Part shown: positions 1 to 6,490 of the stretch, in pieces
How the letters are laid out: each line of letters opens with the position of its first letter
Position numbering within the stretch: the first letter of the stretch is position 1
Assembly: GCA_029974855.1 (NCBI GenBank)
Contig: JARKQO010000082.1
Coordinates: 1 to 7,618, forward strand
Reading direction: 5' to 3'
Length of the DNA: 7,618 nucleotides
Source: Eubacteriales bacterium
GTDB taxonomy: Bacteria > Bacillota_A > Clostridia > Christensenellales > Aristaeellaceae
The notes under the pieces: model-generated
Told to the model about the DNA's origin: nothing
Databases searched by the model: none
What the model saw: the letters and a program-made list of their open reading frames with translations, nothing else
Program-made: the position numbers and the translations under genes

Positions 1-753
1 AAGGTGGAAAAAGGCCGCGTCCAGTTTGACCATGTGTTCTTCAAGTACAAAGAAACCGCCAAGGAATACGTGCTTTCGGACATCTGTCTCACCCTGGAGC
101 CGGGGCAGACACTGGGGATCATTGGGGGCACAGGGTCCGCCAAATCCTCTATGGTGCAGCTGATTCCCCGGCTGTACGACGTCACCGAGGGGAGCCTCAC
201 AATCGACGGCCGGGACGTGCGGGACTATGACCTGGCCCACCTGCGGGATGCTGTGGGCATGGTGCTGCAAAAGAACACGCTGTTTACCGGCACCGTTCGG
301 GAGAATCTGCTGTGGGGCAATGCCCGGGCCTCCCAGGAAGAGCTGGACTGGGCCTGCCGCATCGCCTGCGCGGACGAGCTTTTGGCCAGGCTGCCCCAGG
401 GGTATGAGACGGACCTGGGCCAATACGGAGTGAATGTGTCCGGGGGGCAGAAGCAGCGGCTGTGCATCGCCCGGGCGCTGCTGAAACGCCCCAAGGTGCT
501 GATTTTGGACGACTCCACCAGCGCTGTGGACGCCGCCACAGAGGCGTTGATCCGTACCCGGCTCAAGGAGGAGATGGGGGACGTGACCAAGATTTTCATC
601 ACCCAACGGATCGGCGCCATCCAAAGCGCGGACCCAATTTTGGTGCTGGACCGGGGGAAGATGGCCGCTTTGGGCACCCACAAGGAACTGCTGGAGGTCA
701 GCCCCATGTACCGGGAGATCTGGGCGCTCCAAAGCCAGGGGGCGAGCCTATGA
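1..753 (+). CDS. ABC exporter half-transporter, C-terminal ATPase domain (partial, degenerate-site subunit)
   Basis: The frame is open from base 1, so the gene starts upstream and its membrane domain is missing; the GTG at position 4 is not the likely start. The 250 visible residues form a nearly complete ABC ATPase: A-loop Tyr16, Walker A GGTGSAKSS (42-50), Q-loop Gln90, signature VSGGQ (146-150), Walker B VLILDD (166-171) and ITQR at the switch (200-203). Three catalytic features are altered: the Gly before the P-loop Lys is Ala47, the catalytic Glu after Walker B is Asp171, and the H-loop His is Gln202. From family knowledge, this pattern marks the degenerate-site subunit of heterodimeric exporters such as TM287 of TM287/288. 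Its intact signature would complete the active ATP site of the partner encoded next, which overlaps it by 4 bases. It should act in the membrane, powering export of drugs, lipids or peptides; the substrate cannot be read from the sequence. The assignment is firm and the cargo is unknown. Confidence 0.93.
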   Translation, partial: KVEKGRVQFDHVFFKYKETAKEYVLSDICLTLEPGQTLGIIGGTGSAKSSMVQLIPRLYDVTEGSLTIDGRDVRDYDLAHLRDAVGMVLQKNTLFTGTVRENLLWGNARASQEELDWACRIACADELLARLPQGYETDLGQYGVNVSGGQKQRLCIARALLKRPKVLILDDSTSAVDAATEALIRTRLKEEMGDVTKIFITQRIGAIQSADPILVLDRGKMAALGTHKELLEVSPMYREIWALQSQGASL

Positions 754-2621
754 TGACTGGCAGCAGAAGCAGCTCCAGGGCCAGGCCCAGGGATATCCGC
801 AAGCCCCTTCGGCTGGTGTGGCGCTATATCAGGGGCCATGGCCCGGCCCTTGGGCTGGTGTCTTTGCTGGTGGTGCTCAGCGCCGGGGCCAATGTATACG
901 GCACTTATTTGCTCAAGCCCGCCGTGAACGACTACATCCTTCCCGGGGATATCCCCGGCCTGGCCCGGTTTTTGCTGTACATGGGCCTGGTGTACCTGGC
1001 GGGGGTGTCCGCCACCTGGGGGTATTCCCAGCTCATGGTAAGGGTGGCCCAGCGGATTGTGCGCCAGATCCGGGACGATCTCTTCCGCAAGGTGCAAAAG
1101 CTGCCCCTGTCCTTCTTTGACGCCCGGACCCACGGGGAGCTCATGAGCCGCTTCACCGGGGACATCGACACCATTGCCGAGGCCTTCAACAACAGCTTTA
1201 CCGTGATGGTCCAGAGCTTTGTAGTGATGGTGGGCACCTTTGGGGTGATGCTGCTGCTGCATTGGCAGCTATCCCTGATTGTGATGACCTCCTTTTTGGC
1301 CATGTTCTGGGTGGTGCGCCACAGCGGGCAAAAGAGCCACGCCTATTTCTCCCAGCAGCAGAAGCACTTGGGCAGCCTGAACGGCTTTTTGGAGGAGATG
1401 GTGGAGGGCCAGAAGGTGGTGAAGGTCTTTGGCCACGAGGAACAGGACCTGGAGGAGTTTTCCCGGCGGAACGAAAAGCTCCAGCAGGCCGCCACCAACG
1501 CCGTCACCTACTCCGGCATTTTGATCCCCATGGTGGTGAGCCTGTCCTATTTCAGCTATGCCCTTACGGCCTTTGTGGGCGCGTTTTTCGCCATCTCCGG
1601 GCGGATCGATCTGGGGGTGCTGACGGCCTACTTGGTCTATGTGCGCCAGATCGCCATGCCCATCAACCAGTTCTTTCACCAGATGAACTTTCTGCTGGCG
1701 GCCCTGTCCGGGGCGGAGCGGATTTATGAGATCATGGAGGAGCCCCCAGAGGTGGACCAGGGCACGGTGACCTTGGCCCATGTGGCCCGGGACCAACAGG
1801 GAGAGCCCCAGGCCTCCCGGGAGCCCACCGGGGAGTGGGCCTGGCGGGTGCCCGCAACCCAGGAAGAGGCGGCCCGGTGGGCGCCCCTGCGGGGGGATGT
1901 GCGCTTCCACGGGGTGGTCTTTGGCTATCAGCCGGGGCATCCCATTTTGAAGGGGATCGACCTGTACGCCAAGCCGGGGCAAAAGATCGCTTTGGTGGGC
2001 TCCACCGGAGCGGGAAAGACCACCATCGCCAACCTCGTCAACCGCTTCTACGACGTCAGCGCAGGCAGCATCACCTATGACGGCATCGATGTCCGGGACA
2101 TCCAAAAGGACGATTTGCGCCGTTCCGTGGCGGTGGTGCTCCAGGATACGAACCTGTTCACCGGCACCATCGCCGAGAACATCGCCTATGGCAGCCCCGG
2201 GATCAGCCGGGAGCAGGTCCTCCGGGCGGCCCGGCTTGCCAATGCCGACGCCTTCATCCAGCGGCTGCCGGAGGGCTACGATACCTTGCTGTCCGGGAAC
2301 GGCACGAACCTAAGCCAGGGGCAACGGCAGCTGCTGGCCATCGCCAGGGCCGCCGCCTCGGACCCTCCCGTGCTGATCCTGGACGAGGCCACCAGCTCCG
2401 TGGACACCCACACCGAAAAGCTCATCGAGGCGGGCATGGACCGGCTCATGGAGAACCGGACGGTGCTGGTCATCGCCCACCGCCTCTCCACGGTGCGCAA
2501 CGCCCAGGCCATTTTGGTGCTGGAAAACGGGGAGGTGCTGGAGCGGGGCAGCCATGAGGAGCTGCTGAGCCAAAAGGGCCGGTATTATCAGCTTTACACC
2601 GGGCAGTTTGAGCTGGCATAA
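750..2621 (+). CDS. ABC exporter half-transporter, permease-ATPase fusion (catalytic-site subunit)
   Basis: This is a complete 623-residue half-transporter. ATG at 750 overlaps the previous stop (ATGA), a second ATG follows at once, and a G-rich AGGGGGCG stretch just upstream can serve as ribosome site. The frame is open further upstream, but that part lies inside the first ATPase. About residues 30-330 are the type I exporter membrane domain with several hydrophobic helices. A linker of about 50 residues rich in Glu, Gln and Trp precedes the ATPase. ATPase motifs: Walker A GSTGAGKTT (417-425), Q-loop Gln465, signature LSQGQ (521-525), Walker B VLILDE with Glu546, and H-loop His577. The catalytic Glu and His are intact, while the signature has Gln in place of the first Gly. 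That is the TM288-like complement of the upstream subunit, so the pair should form one active and one degenerate ATP site. It is the last gene before a hairpin region. Substrate unknown; multidrug or lipid export is typical of the family. Confidence 0.95.
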   Translation: MMTGSRSSSRARPRDIRKPLRLVWRYIRGHGPALGLVSLLVVLSAGANVYGTYLLKPAVNDYILPGDIPGLARFLLYMGLVYLAGVSATWGYSQLMVRVAQRIVRQIRDDLFRKVQKLPLSFFDARTHGELMSRFTGDIDTIAEAFNNSFTVMVQSFVVMVGTFGVMLLLHWQLSLIVMTSFLAMFWVVRHSGQKSHAYFSQQQKHLGSLNGFLEEMVEGQKVVKVFGHEEQDLEEFSRRNEKLQQAATNAVTYSGILIPMVVSLSYFSYALTAFVGAFFAISGRIDLGVLTAYLVYVRQIAMPINQFFHQMNFLLAALSGAERIYEIMEEPPEVDQGTVTLAHVARDQQGEPQASREPTGEWAWRVPATQEEAARWAPLRGDVRFHGVVFGYQPGHPILKGIDLYAKPGQKIALVGSTGAGKTTIANLVNRFYDVSAGSITYDGIDVRDIQKDDLRRSVAVVLQDTNLFTGTIAENIAYGSPGISREQVLRAARLANADAFIQRLPEGYDTLLSGNGTNLSQGQRQLLAIARAAASDPPVLILDEATSSVDTHTEKLIEAGMDRLMENRTVLVIAHRLSTVRNAQAILVLENGEVLERGSHEELLSQKGRYYQLYTGQFELA

Positions 2622-2639
2622 GGGAGGGGCATGCCTCCC
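2622..2639 (+). other. Small hairpin directly after the ABC operon
   Basis: GGGAGG (2622-2627) can pair with CCTCCC (2634-2639) around a 6-base loop, starting at the base after the ABC stop codon. It is followed by AAAAA, not a T-run, so it does not look like a standard plus-strand terminator. It may contribute, together with the next stem, to ending ABC operon transcription. Confidence 0.4.
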
Positions 2640-2641
2640 CC

Positions 2642-2672
2642 AAAAAGCGGGGCGTCCGCAAGCGGACGCCCC
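2642..2672 (-). terminator. Intrinsic terminator of the collagen-like gene
   Basis: An 11-bp perfect GC-rich stem (2649-2659 with 2662-2672) has only AA at its centre; in RNA a loop of four or more bases would form. On the minus strand the stem is followed, after GC, by TTTTT (complement of 2642-2646), the layout of a Rho-independent terminator. It lies about 60 bases past the stop of the collagen-like gene. On the plus strand the stem is not followed by a T-run, so any effect on the ABC operon would be weaker. Confidence 0.75.
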
Positions 2673-2732
2673 ATTCCCGCGCTGCCCTGGAGCAGGCGCA
2701 GGACATGGTTGGATAGGGCCGGAGGGGTTCTG

Positions 2733-4070
2733 TTAGGAAATACCAAGGCCCGCACTGGCATAGCCTGCCACAGTGGCGGCCAGGTCCAGGCCCGCGGTCA
2801 CGTCGGCGGAGAACACCAACAGCAGCCGGGTTCCCGCGGTGACGGGGATGTTCAGCCCGGTGGTGATGCCGCTGCTGATATCGCCGATGGAAATGATCCC
2901 CGTGAGGGGAGGAGCCAAAGTGACCACGGCGCCGGGCACCGCCAAGAAGCTATCGTTGGGGGTGACGGACTGGAACAACTGGGCGGTGATGGTCACGGTG
3001 GAGCCGATGAGGCTCAGCGCCGCGGTGACGCTGAAATACGCGGCCAAGGAGGTGATGGTTCCGTCCCTGGGCATGGAGAACGCAAAGTTGGTGAGCCCCG
3101 CCAGGCTGATGGTTCCGCCCACGGCGGAGACACCGGGAAGGTTGTTGCCAAAGCCAAGGACGCTAGAGGTGTTCAGCAAGCCTCCCAGCACAGTGGTCAA
3201 AACGGCAGGGATCCCGGAGGCAAAGGGAATGATGGCCCCGTCGCCCGCCGCGCCGGTAGGCCCGGTAGGCCCGGTGGGGCCGGTGGGACCGGTGGGCCCT
3301 GTGGCGCCCGTGGCGCCTGTGGCCCCTTGAGGTCCTGCGGGACCGATGCTGCCGGCGGGACCTTGGGGCCCGGCAGGCCCGGCAGGTCCCTGGGCTCCGG
3401 CAGGTCCGGCGGCGCCTTCAGGCCCTGTGGGGCCGATGCTGCCGGCTGGGCCTTGGGGCCCGGCAGGCCCGGCAGGTCCCTGGGGTCCGGCTGGCCCGGC
3501 AGGTCCGGTAGCTCCCACACTGCCGGCAGGTCCTTGGGCACCGGCTGGCCCGGCGGGGCCCTGGGCTCCCGCAGGCCCGGCAGGGCCTATGGGCCCGGTG
3601 GGTCCCATGTCACCGGCGGGCCCCTGAGGACCGGCGGCTCCGGCGGGTCCCTGGATTCCGGCAGGCCCGGCAGGACCCATGGGCCCAACGGGGCCGATAT
3701 CGCCGGCAGGGCCTTGGGGCCCGGCAGGCCCGGCAGGCCCTTGGGCACCGGCTGGCCCGGCGGCTCCTTGCGGGCCTGTGGGGCCCATCACGCCGGCAGG
3801 GCCTTGGGGGCCGGCGGGTCCGGCGGGACCTTGGGCACCGGCGGGTCCGGAGGTTCCCTGGGGTCCGGTGGGGCCACGAAGGCCGGGAGGGCCGGGAGGG
3901 CCCGGAGGTCCCGGAGGCCCCGGAGGTCCGGGAGGGCAAGGCCTGCAAGGGTTGCAGGGATTGTGCCCGGAGCAGGGGGACAGCGGGTGGTTCCCATGGT
4001 CATGGTCTAAATCAAAGGCGGCGCCTTGGTTTTCAACGCGCGGCCCACGCTGGTAATCCGAATCAAACAT
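2733..4070 (-). CDS. Collagen-like protein with BclB-type C-terminal domain (spore/exosporium surface type)
   Basis: A 445-residue protein in three parts. Residues 1-47 are a hydrophilic leader with an Asp/His-rich patch (DLDHDHGNH) and a Cys/Pro cluster (Cys33, 39, 42, 45). Residues 48-276 are about 76 uninterrupted Gly-X-Y triplets, mostly GPA, GPQ, GAQ and GPT, with very few charged residues. Residues 277-445 are a Ser/Thr/Ala/Leu-rich globular domain ([16 protein letters not shown]; ends [12 protein letters not shown]) that I recognise as the BclB-like C-terminal domain of exosporium collagen-like glycoproteins in Bacillus and Clostridia. The collagen part should trimerise into a rod, with the C-terminal domain at its tip or as the trimer nucleator; spore-surface location is inferred from the family. 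I chose ATG 4070 because GAGGTG sits 6 bases upstream; an ATG at 4211 in frame would add 47 residues but lacks such a site and would place the TATAAT box inside the gene. No signal peptide or LPXTG anchor is seen, which suits a protein assembled onto the spore from the mother cell. Confidence 0.9.
   Translation of the reverse strand: MFDSDYQRGPRVENQGAAFDLDHDHGNHPLSPCSGHNPCNPCRPCPPGPPGPPGPPGPPGPPGLRGPTGPQGTSGPAGAQGPAGPAGPQGPAGVMGPTGPQGAAGPAGAQGPAGPAGPQGPAGDIGPVGPMGPAGPAGIQGPAGAAGPQGPAGDMGPTGPIGPAGPAGAQGPAGPAGAQGPAGSVGATGPAGPAGPQGPAGPAGPQGPAGSIGPTGPEGAAGPAGAQGPAGPAGPQGPAGSIGPAGPQGATGATGATGPTGPTGPTGPTGPTGAAGDGAIIPFASGIPAVLTTVLGGLLNTSSVLGFGNNLPGVSAVGGTISLAGLTNFAFSMPRDGTITSLAAYFSVTAALSLIGSTVTITAQLFQSVTPNDSFLAVPGAVVTLAPPLTGIISIGDISSGITTGLNIPVTAGTRLLLVFSADVTAGLDLAATVAGYASAGLGIS
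3327..3848 (-). repeat. Higher-order 90/81-bp tandem repeats inside the collagen-like gene
   Basis: Residues 75-248 split into six units of 10, 10, 10, 9, 10 and 9 triplets (30 or 27 residues). Each follows the scheme GPA GxQ GPA GxA GxQ GPA, then a variable triplet (GVM, GDI, GDM, GSV, GSI, GSI) and two or three closing triplets. After them come three GAT and five GPT triplets. This is a tandem duplication pattern at DNA level laid over the 9-bp triplet repeat, and probably varies in copy number between strains. Confidence 0.85.
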
Positions 4071-4109
4071 GGTCTTCACCTCAGGCAAAGGAATAGTGGT
4101 ACCATTATA
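4071..4109 (-). promoter_or_regulatory. Promoter -10 box and ribosome site of the collagen-like gene
   Basis: On the minus strand a perfect TATAAT (4109-4104) lies 33 bases before the chosen ATG, and GAGGTG lies 6 bases before it. No TTGACA-like box is present 16-19 bp upstream (the sequence there is around CTGGCAGG). CATACCTT partly overlaps the box and resembles the -10 of mother-cell sporulation sigma factors, but not closely enough to assign one. Confidence 0.55.
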
Positions 4110-4200
4110 AAGGTATGTGGAGAAGCCCTGCCAGGTGAGAAAAATGGAGAAGGGGCCATATGGCGGGCAGCACCGTCCCTGCGGAGGGGCATGGCAAAGC

Positions 4201-4232
4201 GCCGGGGCCACCCCAAGGGGCAGCCTCCCGGC
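4201..4232 (-). terminator. Possible terminator hairpin after the aldo/keto reductase gene
   Basis: A 32-base imperfect stem-loop: outer GCCGG/CCGGC, then GGC-TG-CCCC against GGGG-TG-GCC with two wobble pairs and a small loop. On the minus strand it is followed by GCTTTGCC, so only three T residues. It lies about 28 bases past the reductase stop and could end or attenuate that transcript before the collagen-like gene. A second short stem (GCCCT/AGGGC, 4246-4258) sits right after the stop. Confidence 0.4.
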
Positions 4233-4259
4233 GCAAGCATGGCATGCCCTTTCAGGGCG

Positions 4260-5246
4260 CTATTTGAGATTGGGGCCCACGATGCCGTGGGGAACGTAGG
4301 GTTCCTCCAGATAGGCGATCTCTTCGGCGCTGAGGCAAAGCTCCACCGCCTTCACCGCCTCCTCCAGGTGGGAAGCCTTGGTGACCCCCACCACCGGCGC
4401 GGCCACCAAGGGCTTTTGCAGCAGCCAGGCCAAAGCCACCTGGGTCATGGAGACGCCCCGCCGGGCCGCGATTTCTCCCACCCGCTCCACGACGGGGCGG
4501 TCCGCTTCTTCCGTACCGCCGTATTTCCATTTGGCTATGGAATCCGTTTCAAAGCGGTTGGTGGACTGGGCCCAGGGCCGGGCCAGCCGCCCGGAAGCCA
4601 GGGGGCTGTAGGGGGTCAGGGCCACCTGGGCGTCCTGGCAGTAGGGCACCATCTCCCGCTCCTCCTCCCGGTAGAGCAGGTTCCAGTGGTTCTGCATGGA
4701 CACGAAATTGGCCCAGCCATGGCTTTCGGCCACGTTCCTGGCCTTTTGGAACTGCCAGGCGAACATGGCGGAGGCGCCGATGTAGCGGACCTTACCCGCC
4801 CGCACCACGTCGTTCAGAGCCTCCATGGTCTCCTGGATGGGGGTTTGATAGTCCCAGCGGTGGATGATGTACAGATCCACATAGTCGGTGCCCAGCCGCC
4901 GCAGGCTCTGGTCGAGCTCGTGAAGGATCGCCTTGCGGGAGTTGCCCGCGCCGTTGGGGCCTGGGCGCATCCGCACGTTGACCTTGGTGGCGATTACCAC
5001 CTCCTCCCTGCGGGCGAAGTCCCGCAGGGCCCCGCCCAGGTATTCCTCGCTGGTACCCATGGAGTATACGTTGGCGGTGTCAAAGAAGTTGACGCCCATT
5101 TCCAGGGCCCTGCGAAGGATCTGCCGCGCCTCCTCCTCCCCCAGCACCCAGGGATGGGTCCACCGGGAAGCGTCCCCAAAGCCCATGCAGCCCAGGCAGA
5201 TTTTGGAGACGTCCAGGCCTGTGTTTCCCAGCTTTGTGTATTCCAT
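4260..5246 (-). CDS. Aldo/keto reductase, YajO-like
   Basis: A 328-residue NADPH-dependent aldo/keto reductase with a (beta/alpha)8 barrel. The catalytic tetrad is visible: Asp56 and Tyr61 (FDTANVY), Lys88 (ATKV) and His129 (IIHRWD). Family stretches CLGCMGFGD, PIQETMEALNDVVRAGKVRYIGAS (in two segments), SMQNHWNLLYREEERE and QVALAWLLQKP strongly resemble E. coli YajO (324 residues) throughout. It should reduce aldehydes or ketones to alcohols in the cytoplasm; the natural substrate is unknown. The start is supported by AGGAGG 7 bases upstream (CCGGAAAGGAGG). Its promoter carries a MerR-type operator, and an AdhR-like regulator lies beyond the divergent flavodoxin gene, pointing to induction by reactive carbonyls or other electrophiles. 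Length and motifs are complete. Confidence 0.95.
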   Translation of the reverse strand: MEYTKLGNTGLDVSKICLGCMGFGDASRWTHPWVLGEEEARQILRRALEMGVNFFDTANVYSMGTSEEYLGGALRDFARREEVVIATKVNVRMRPGPNGAGNSRKAILHELDQSLRRLGTDYVDLYIIHRWDYQTPIQETMEALNDVVRAGKVRYIGASAMFAWQFQKARNVAESHGWANFVSMQNHWNLLYREEEREMVPYCQDAQVALTPYSPLASGRLARPWAQSTNRFETDSIAKWKYGGTEEADRPVVERVGEIAARRGVSMTQVALAWLLQKPLVAAPVVGVTKASHLEEAVKAVELCLSAEEIAYLEEPYVPHGIVGPNLK

Positions 5247-5303
5247 GCTTTTTCCTCCTTTCCGGAACCCGGCGCTCAGCGCCGCCCAGGATCCTCTGCC
5301 CTT

Positions 5304-5334
5304 ATCTTACCAGTTGGAGTTCACTCCAGGTCAA
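5304..5334 (-). promoter_or_regulatory. MerR-type promoter/operator of the aldo/keto reductase gene
   Basis: On the minus strand, -35 TTGACC (5334-5329) and -10 TAAGAT (5309-5304) are separated by 19 bp rather than 17. The spacer holds the perfect dyad TGGAGT-GA-ACTCCA (5328-5315). A long spacer with a central inverted repeat is the hallmark of MerR-family activated promoters, where the regulator untwists the DNA to realign the boxes. The predicted start lies near 5297, giving a leader of about 50 bases before the ATG at 5246. The AdhR-like protein encoded at 6090-6476 is the obvious candidate regulator. Confidence 0.82.
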
Positions 5335-5514
5335 GCCTTTATTCTGATTTTTGTAAATAAAAAGGGCTCCCCTCAGGGGAAAGGGCATAAGACAGGAAAA
5401 GGAAAGGCCAGCCGGGCTGGGTCGCGGGCGGCCCTGGAAGGAGATAGGGGAGGGCCCGGCGAATTCCAAGGGTGGCGGTTTCCGCGCCAGCAACCGGGAA
5501 GGGAGCGGACACAG
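5335..5514 (+). other. Divergent intergenic region upstream of the flavodoxin gene
   Basis: About 180 bases between the operator and the flavodoxin start. It holds an AT-rich patch (5338-5363), a small stem CCCC-TCA-GGGG (5369-5379) and a 13-base palindrome CCAGCCGGGCTGG (5408-5420). I see no convincing plus-strand -35/-10 pair and no second copy of the TGGAGT dyad. The frame of the flavodoxin gene happens to be open through this region, but the sequence is low-complexity and lacks a good start. Confidence 0.5.
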
Positions 5515-6039
5515 ATGGCAGAATCCAAGGTTTTAGTGGCGTATTTCTCCCGAGGGGGCATGAACTATGTGAACGGCTCCATCGTGAAGTTGCCGGTGGG
5601 CAACACCCAGGTCTGCGCCCAGACCATCGCCAGGATCACCGGGGGCGTTTTGTTCCACATCGCCCCTGAAACCCCCTATCCGGAGGATTATTACGCCTGC
5701 ACCGAGGCGGCCAAGCGGGAGTCCCGGGCGAAGAGCCGGCCGGCCATTTTGGGCACGGTGGAGAACATGGCGGAGTATAACACGGTGATCCTGTGCCATC
5801 CCAACTGGTGGGGCACCATGCCCATGCCCGTGTGGACCTTTCTGGCGGCCTACGATTTCGCCGGAAAGCGCATCGCGCCCCTGTGCACCCACGAGGGCAG
5901 CGGCATTGGCCGCAGCCCCAAAGACATCGCGGCCCTGTGCCCCGGGAGCCAGGTGCTCCAGGGCCTGGCCATCCGGGGCAGCAAGGTGCGCCAGGCCGAG
6001 GGGGAGATTCGCCGCTGGCTCCAGGAGCTGGGGCTGTGA
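5515..6039 (+). CDS. Flavodoxin-family protein (putative FMN-binding)
   Basis: A 174-residue flavodoxin-fold protein, cytoplasmic. Beta-strand 1 and the phosphate loop region are VLVAYFSRGGMNY (6-18), with an insert before GNT (29-31), a form I know from clostridial flavodoxins with YFSR...NY...VGNT. PNWWGTMPMPVWTFL (96-110) and THEGSGIGRS (125-134) match the flavin-ring loops of this family. It should carry electrons or reduce small molecules with bound FMN; the partner is unknown. The start ATG 5515 has GGGAG 9 bases upstream and gives a normal N-terminus. It is divergent from the aldo/keto reductase gene and 50 bases ahead of the MerR gene in the same direction, so it is probably co-transcribed with the regulator and part of the same stress response. 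Similar proteins are sometimes named as NAD(P)H-dependent flavoprotein oxidoreductases; the exact activity is not shown by the sequence. Confidence 0.9.
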   Translation: MAESKVLVAYFSRGGMNYVNGSIVKLPVGNTQVCAQTIARITGGVLFHIAPETPYPEDYYACTEAAKRESRAKSRPAILGTVENMAEYNTVILCHPNWWGTMPMPVWTFLAAYDFAGKRIAPLCTHEGSGIGRSPKDIAALCPGSQVLQGLAIRGSKVRQAEGEIRRWLQELGL

Positions 6040-6089
6040 GCCCGGCGGCAAAGGAAACGGAATTGAAACCTGTGAAGGGTGGGAAGGCT

Positions 6090-6476
6090 ATGACCATTGC
6101 CCAGGCAGCCCAGGCGTTCGGCCTCACGGCGGACACCCTGCGCTATTACGAGCGGGCCGGGCTGATCCCCAAGGTGCCCCGCACCAGCGGCGGACAGCGG
6201 GACTACGGCCCCAAGGAACTGCGGTGGGTGGAGTTCATCCGCTGCATGCGCAGCGCCGGGGTGTCCATTGAAGCCTTGGTGGAGTACGTGGCCCTGTTCG
6301 GCCAGGGGGCGGACTCCATTCCTGCCCGCAAGGCCCTGCTGGTGGAGCAGCGCCGCCAGATCGCGGAGCGCATTGGGGAGCTGCAAGGGGCCCTGGAGCG
6401 GCTGGACCGGAAGCTGGATGGCTATGAGGAGCGGATGTCCAGGACGGAGGAAAACCTGTACCATTGGCCCGATTGA
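6090..6476 (+). CDS. MerR-family transcriptional regulator, AdhR/NmlR-like
   Basis: A 128-residue MerR regulator. Residues 1-70 are the winged-helix DNA-binding domain (TIAQAAQAFGLTADTLRYYE, GLIP, then RDYG and the RWVEFIRCMRSAGVSIEALVEY helices). Residues about 75-120 form the charged dimerisation coiled coil (RRQIAERIGELQGALERLDR). There is no metal-binding Cys set near the C-terminus. The only cysteine is Cys52 in FIRCMRSAG, the position of the conserved thiol that senses aldehydes in B. subtilis AdhR, which this protein closely resembles (AdhR is about 140 residues). It should bind as a dimer to a promoter with a 19-bp spacer, and such a site is upstream of the aldo/keto reductase gene. 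ATG 6090 is preferred because MTIAQ is the usual family N-terminus and AAGGGTGG lies about 7 bases upstream; in-frame GTG 6072 and TTG 6063 are weaker alternatives. Confidence 0.93.
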   Translation: MTIAQAAQAFGLTADTLRYYERAGLIPKVPRTSGGQRDYGPKELRWVEFIRCMRSAGVSIEALVEYVALFGQGADSIPARKALLVEQRRQIAERIGELQGALERLDRKLDGYEERMSRTEENLYHWPD

Positions 6477-6490
6477 GGGAGCGCAAGGAT

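Noticed and set aside
462..749. Upstream extension of the second ABC half-transporter
   Set aside because: It lies out of frame inside the first ATPase gene. The ATGA overlap at 750 and a normal family N-terminus fix the start.
225..1262. 345-codon minus-strand frame over the ABC genes
   Set aside because: It is antisense to conserved ATPase and membrane-domain sequence, a typical high-GC shadow frame.
3243..3929. CRISPR-like array in the regularly repeated region
   Set aside because: The repeats are contiguous codons in the Gly-X-Y frame, with no unique spacers between them.
2631..4010. Long plus-strand open frames (up to 459 codons) opposite the collagen-like gene
   Set aside because: They are antisense to the Gly-X-Y repeats, whose GC-rich codons lack stops in all frames. 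The products are Gly/Arg/Pro low-complexity with no ribosome site or family match.
4071..4211. 47-residue N-terminal extension of the collagen-like protein from ATG 4211
   Set aside because: There is a good GAGGTG site at ATG 4070 and a TATAAT box within the would-be extension. The extension is not similar to any leader I know.
4026..5360. 444-codon plus-strand frame over the aldo/keto reductase gene
   Set aside because: It is a shadow of a clearly recognised minus-strand gene with full catalytic motifs and a strong Shine-Dalgarno; the plus translation is compositionally odd.
5369..5379. Small stem CCCC-TCA-GGGG followed on the minus strand by CCCTTTTTATTT as a terminator
   Set aside because: The stem is only 4-6 bp and no minus-strand gene lies just upstream for it to terminate.
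4933..5514. N-terminal extension of the flavodoxin by about 190 residues
   Set aside because: It would run antisense through the reductase gene and its promoter. The flavodoxin fold starts exactly at the ATG at 5515.
6063..6093. Possible promoter TTGAAA-N19-CTATGA directly before merR
   Set aside because: The -10 would overlap the start codon and has a poor match; it lacks any dyad in the spacer.
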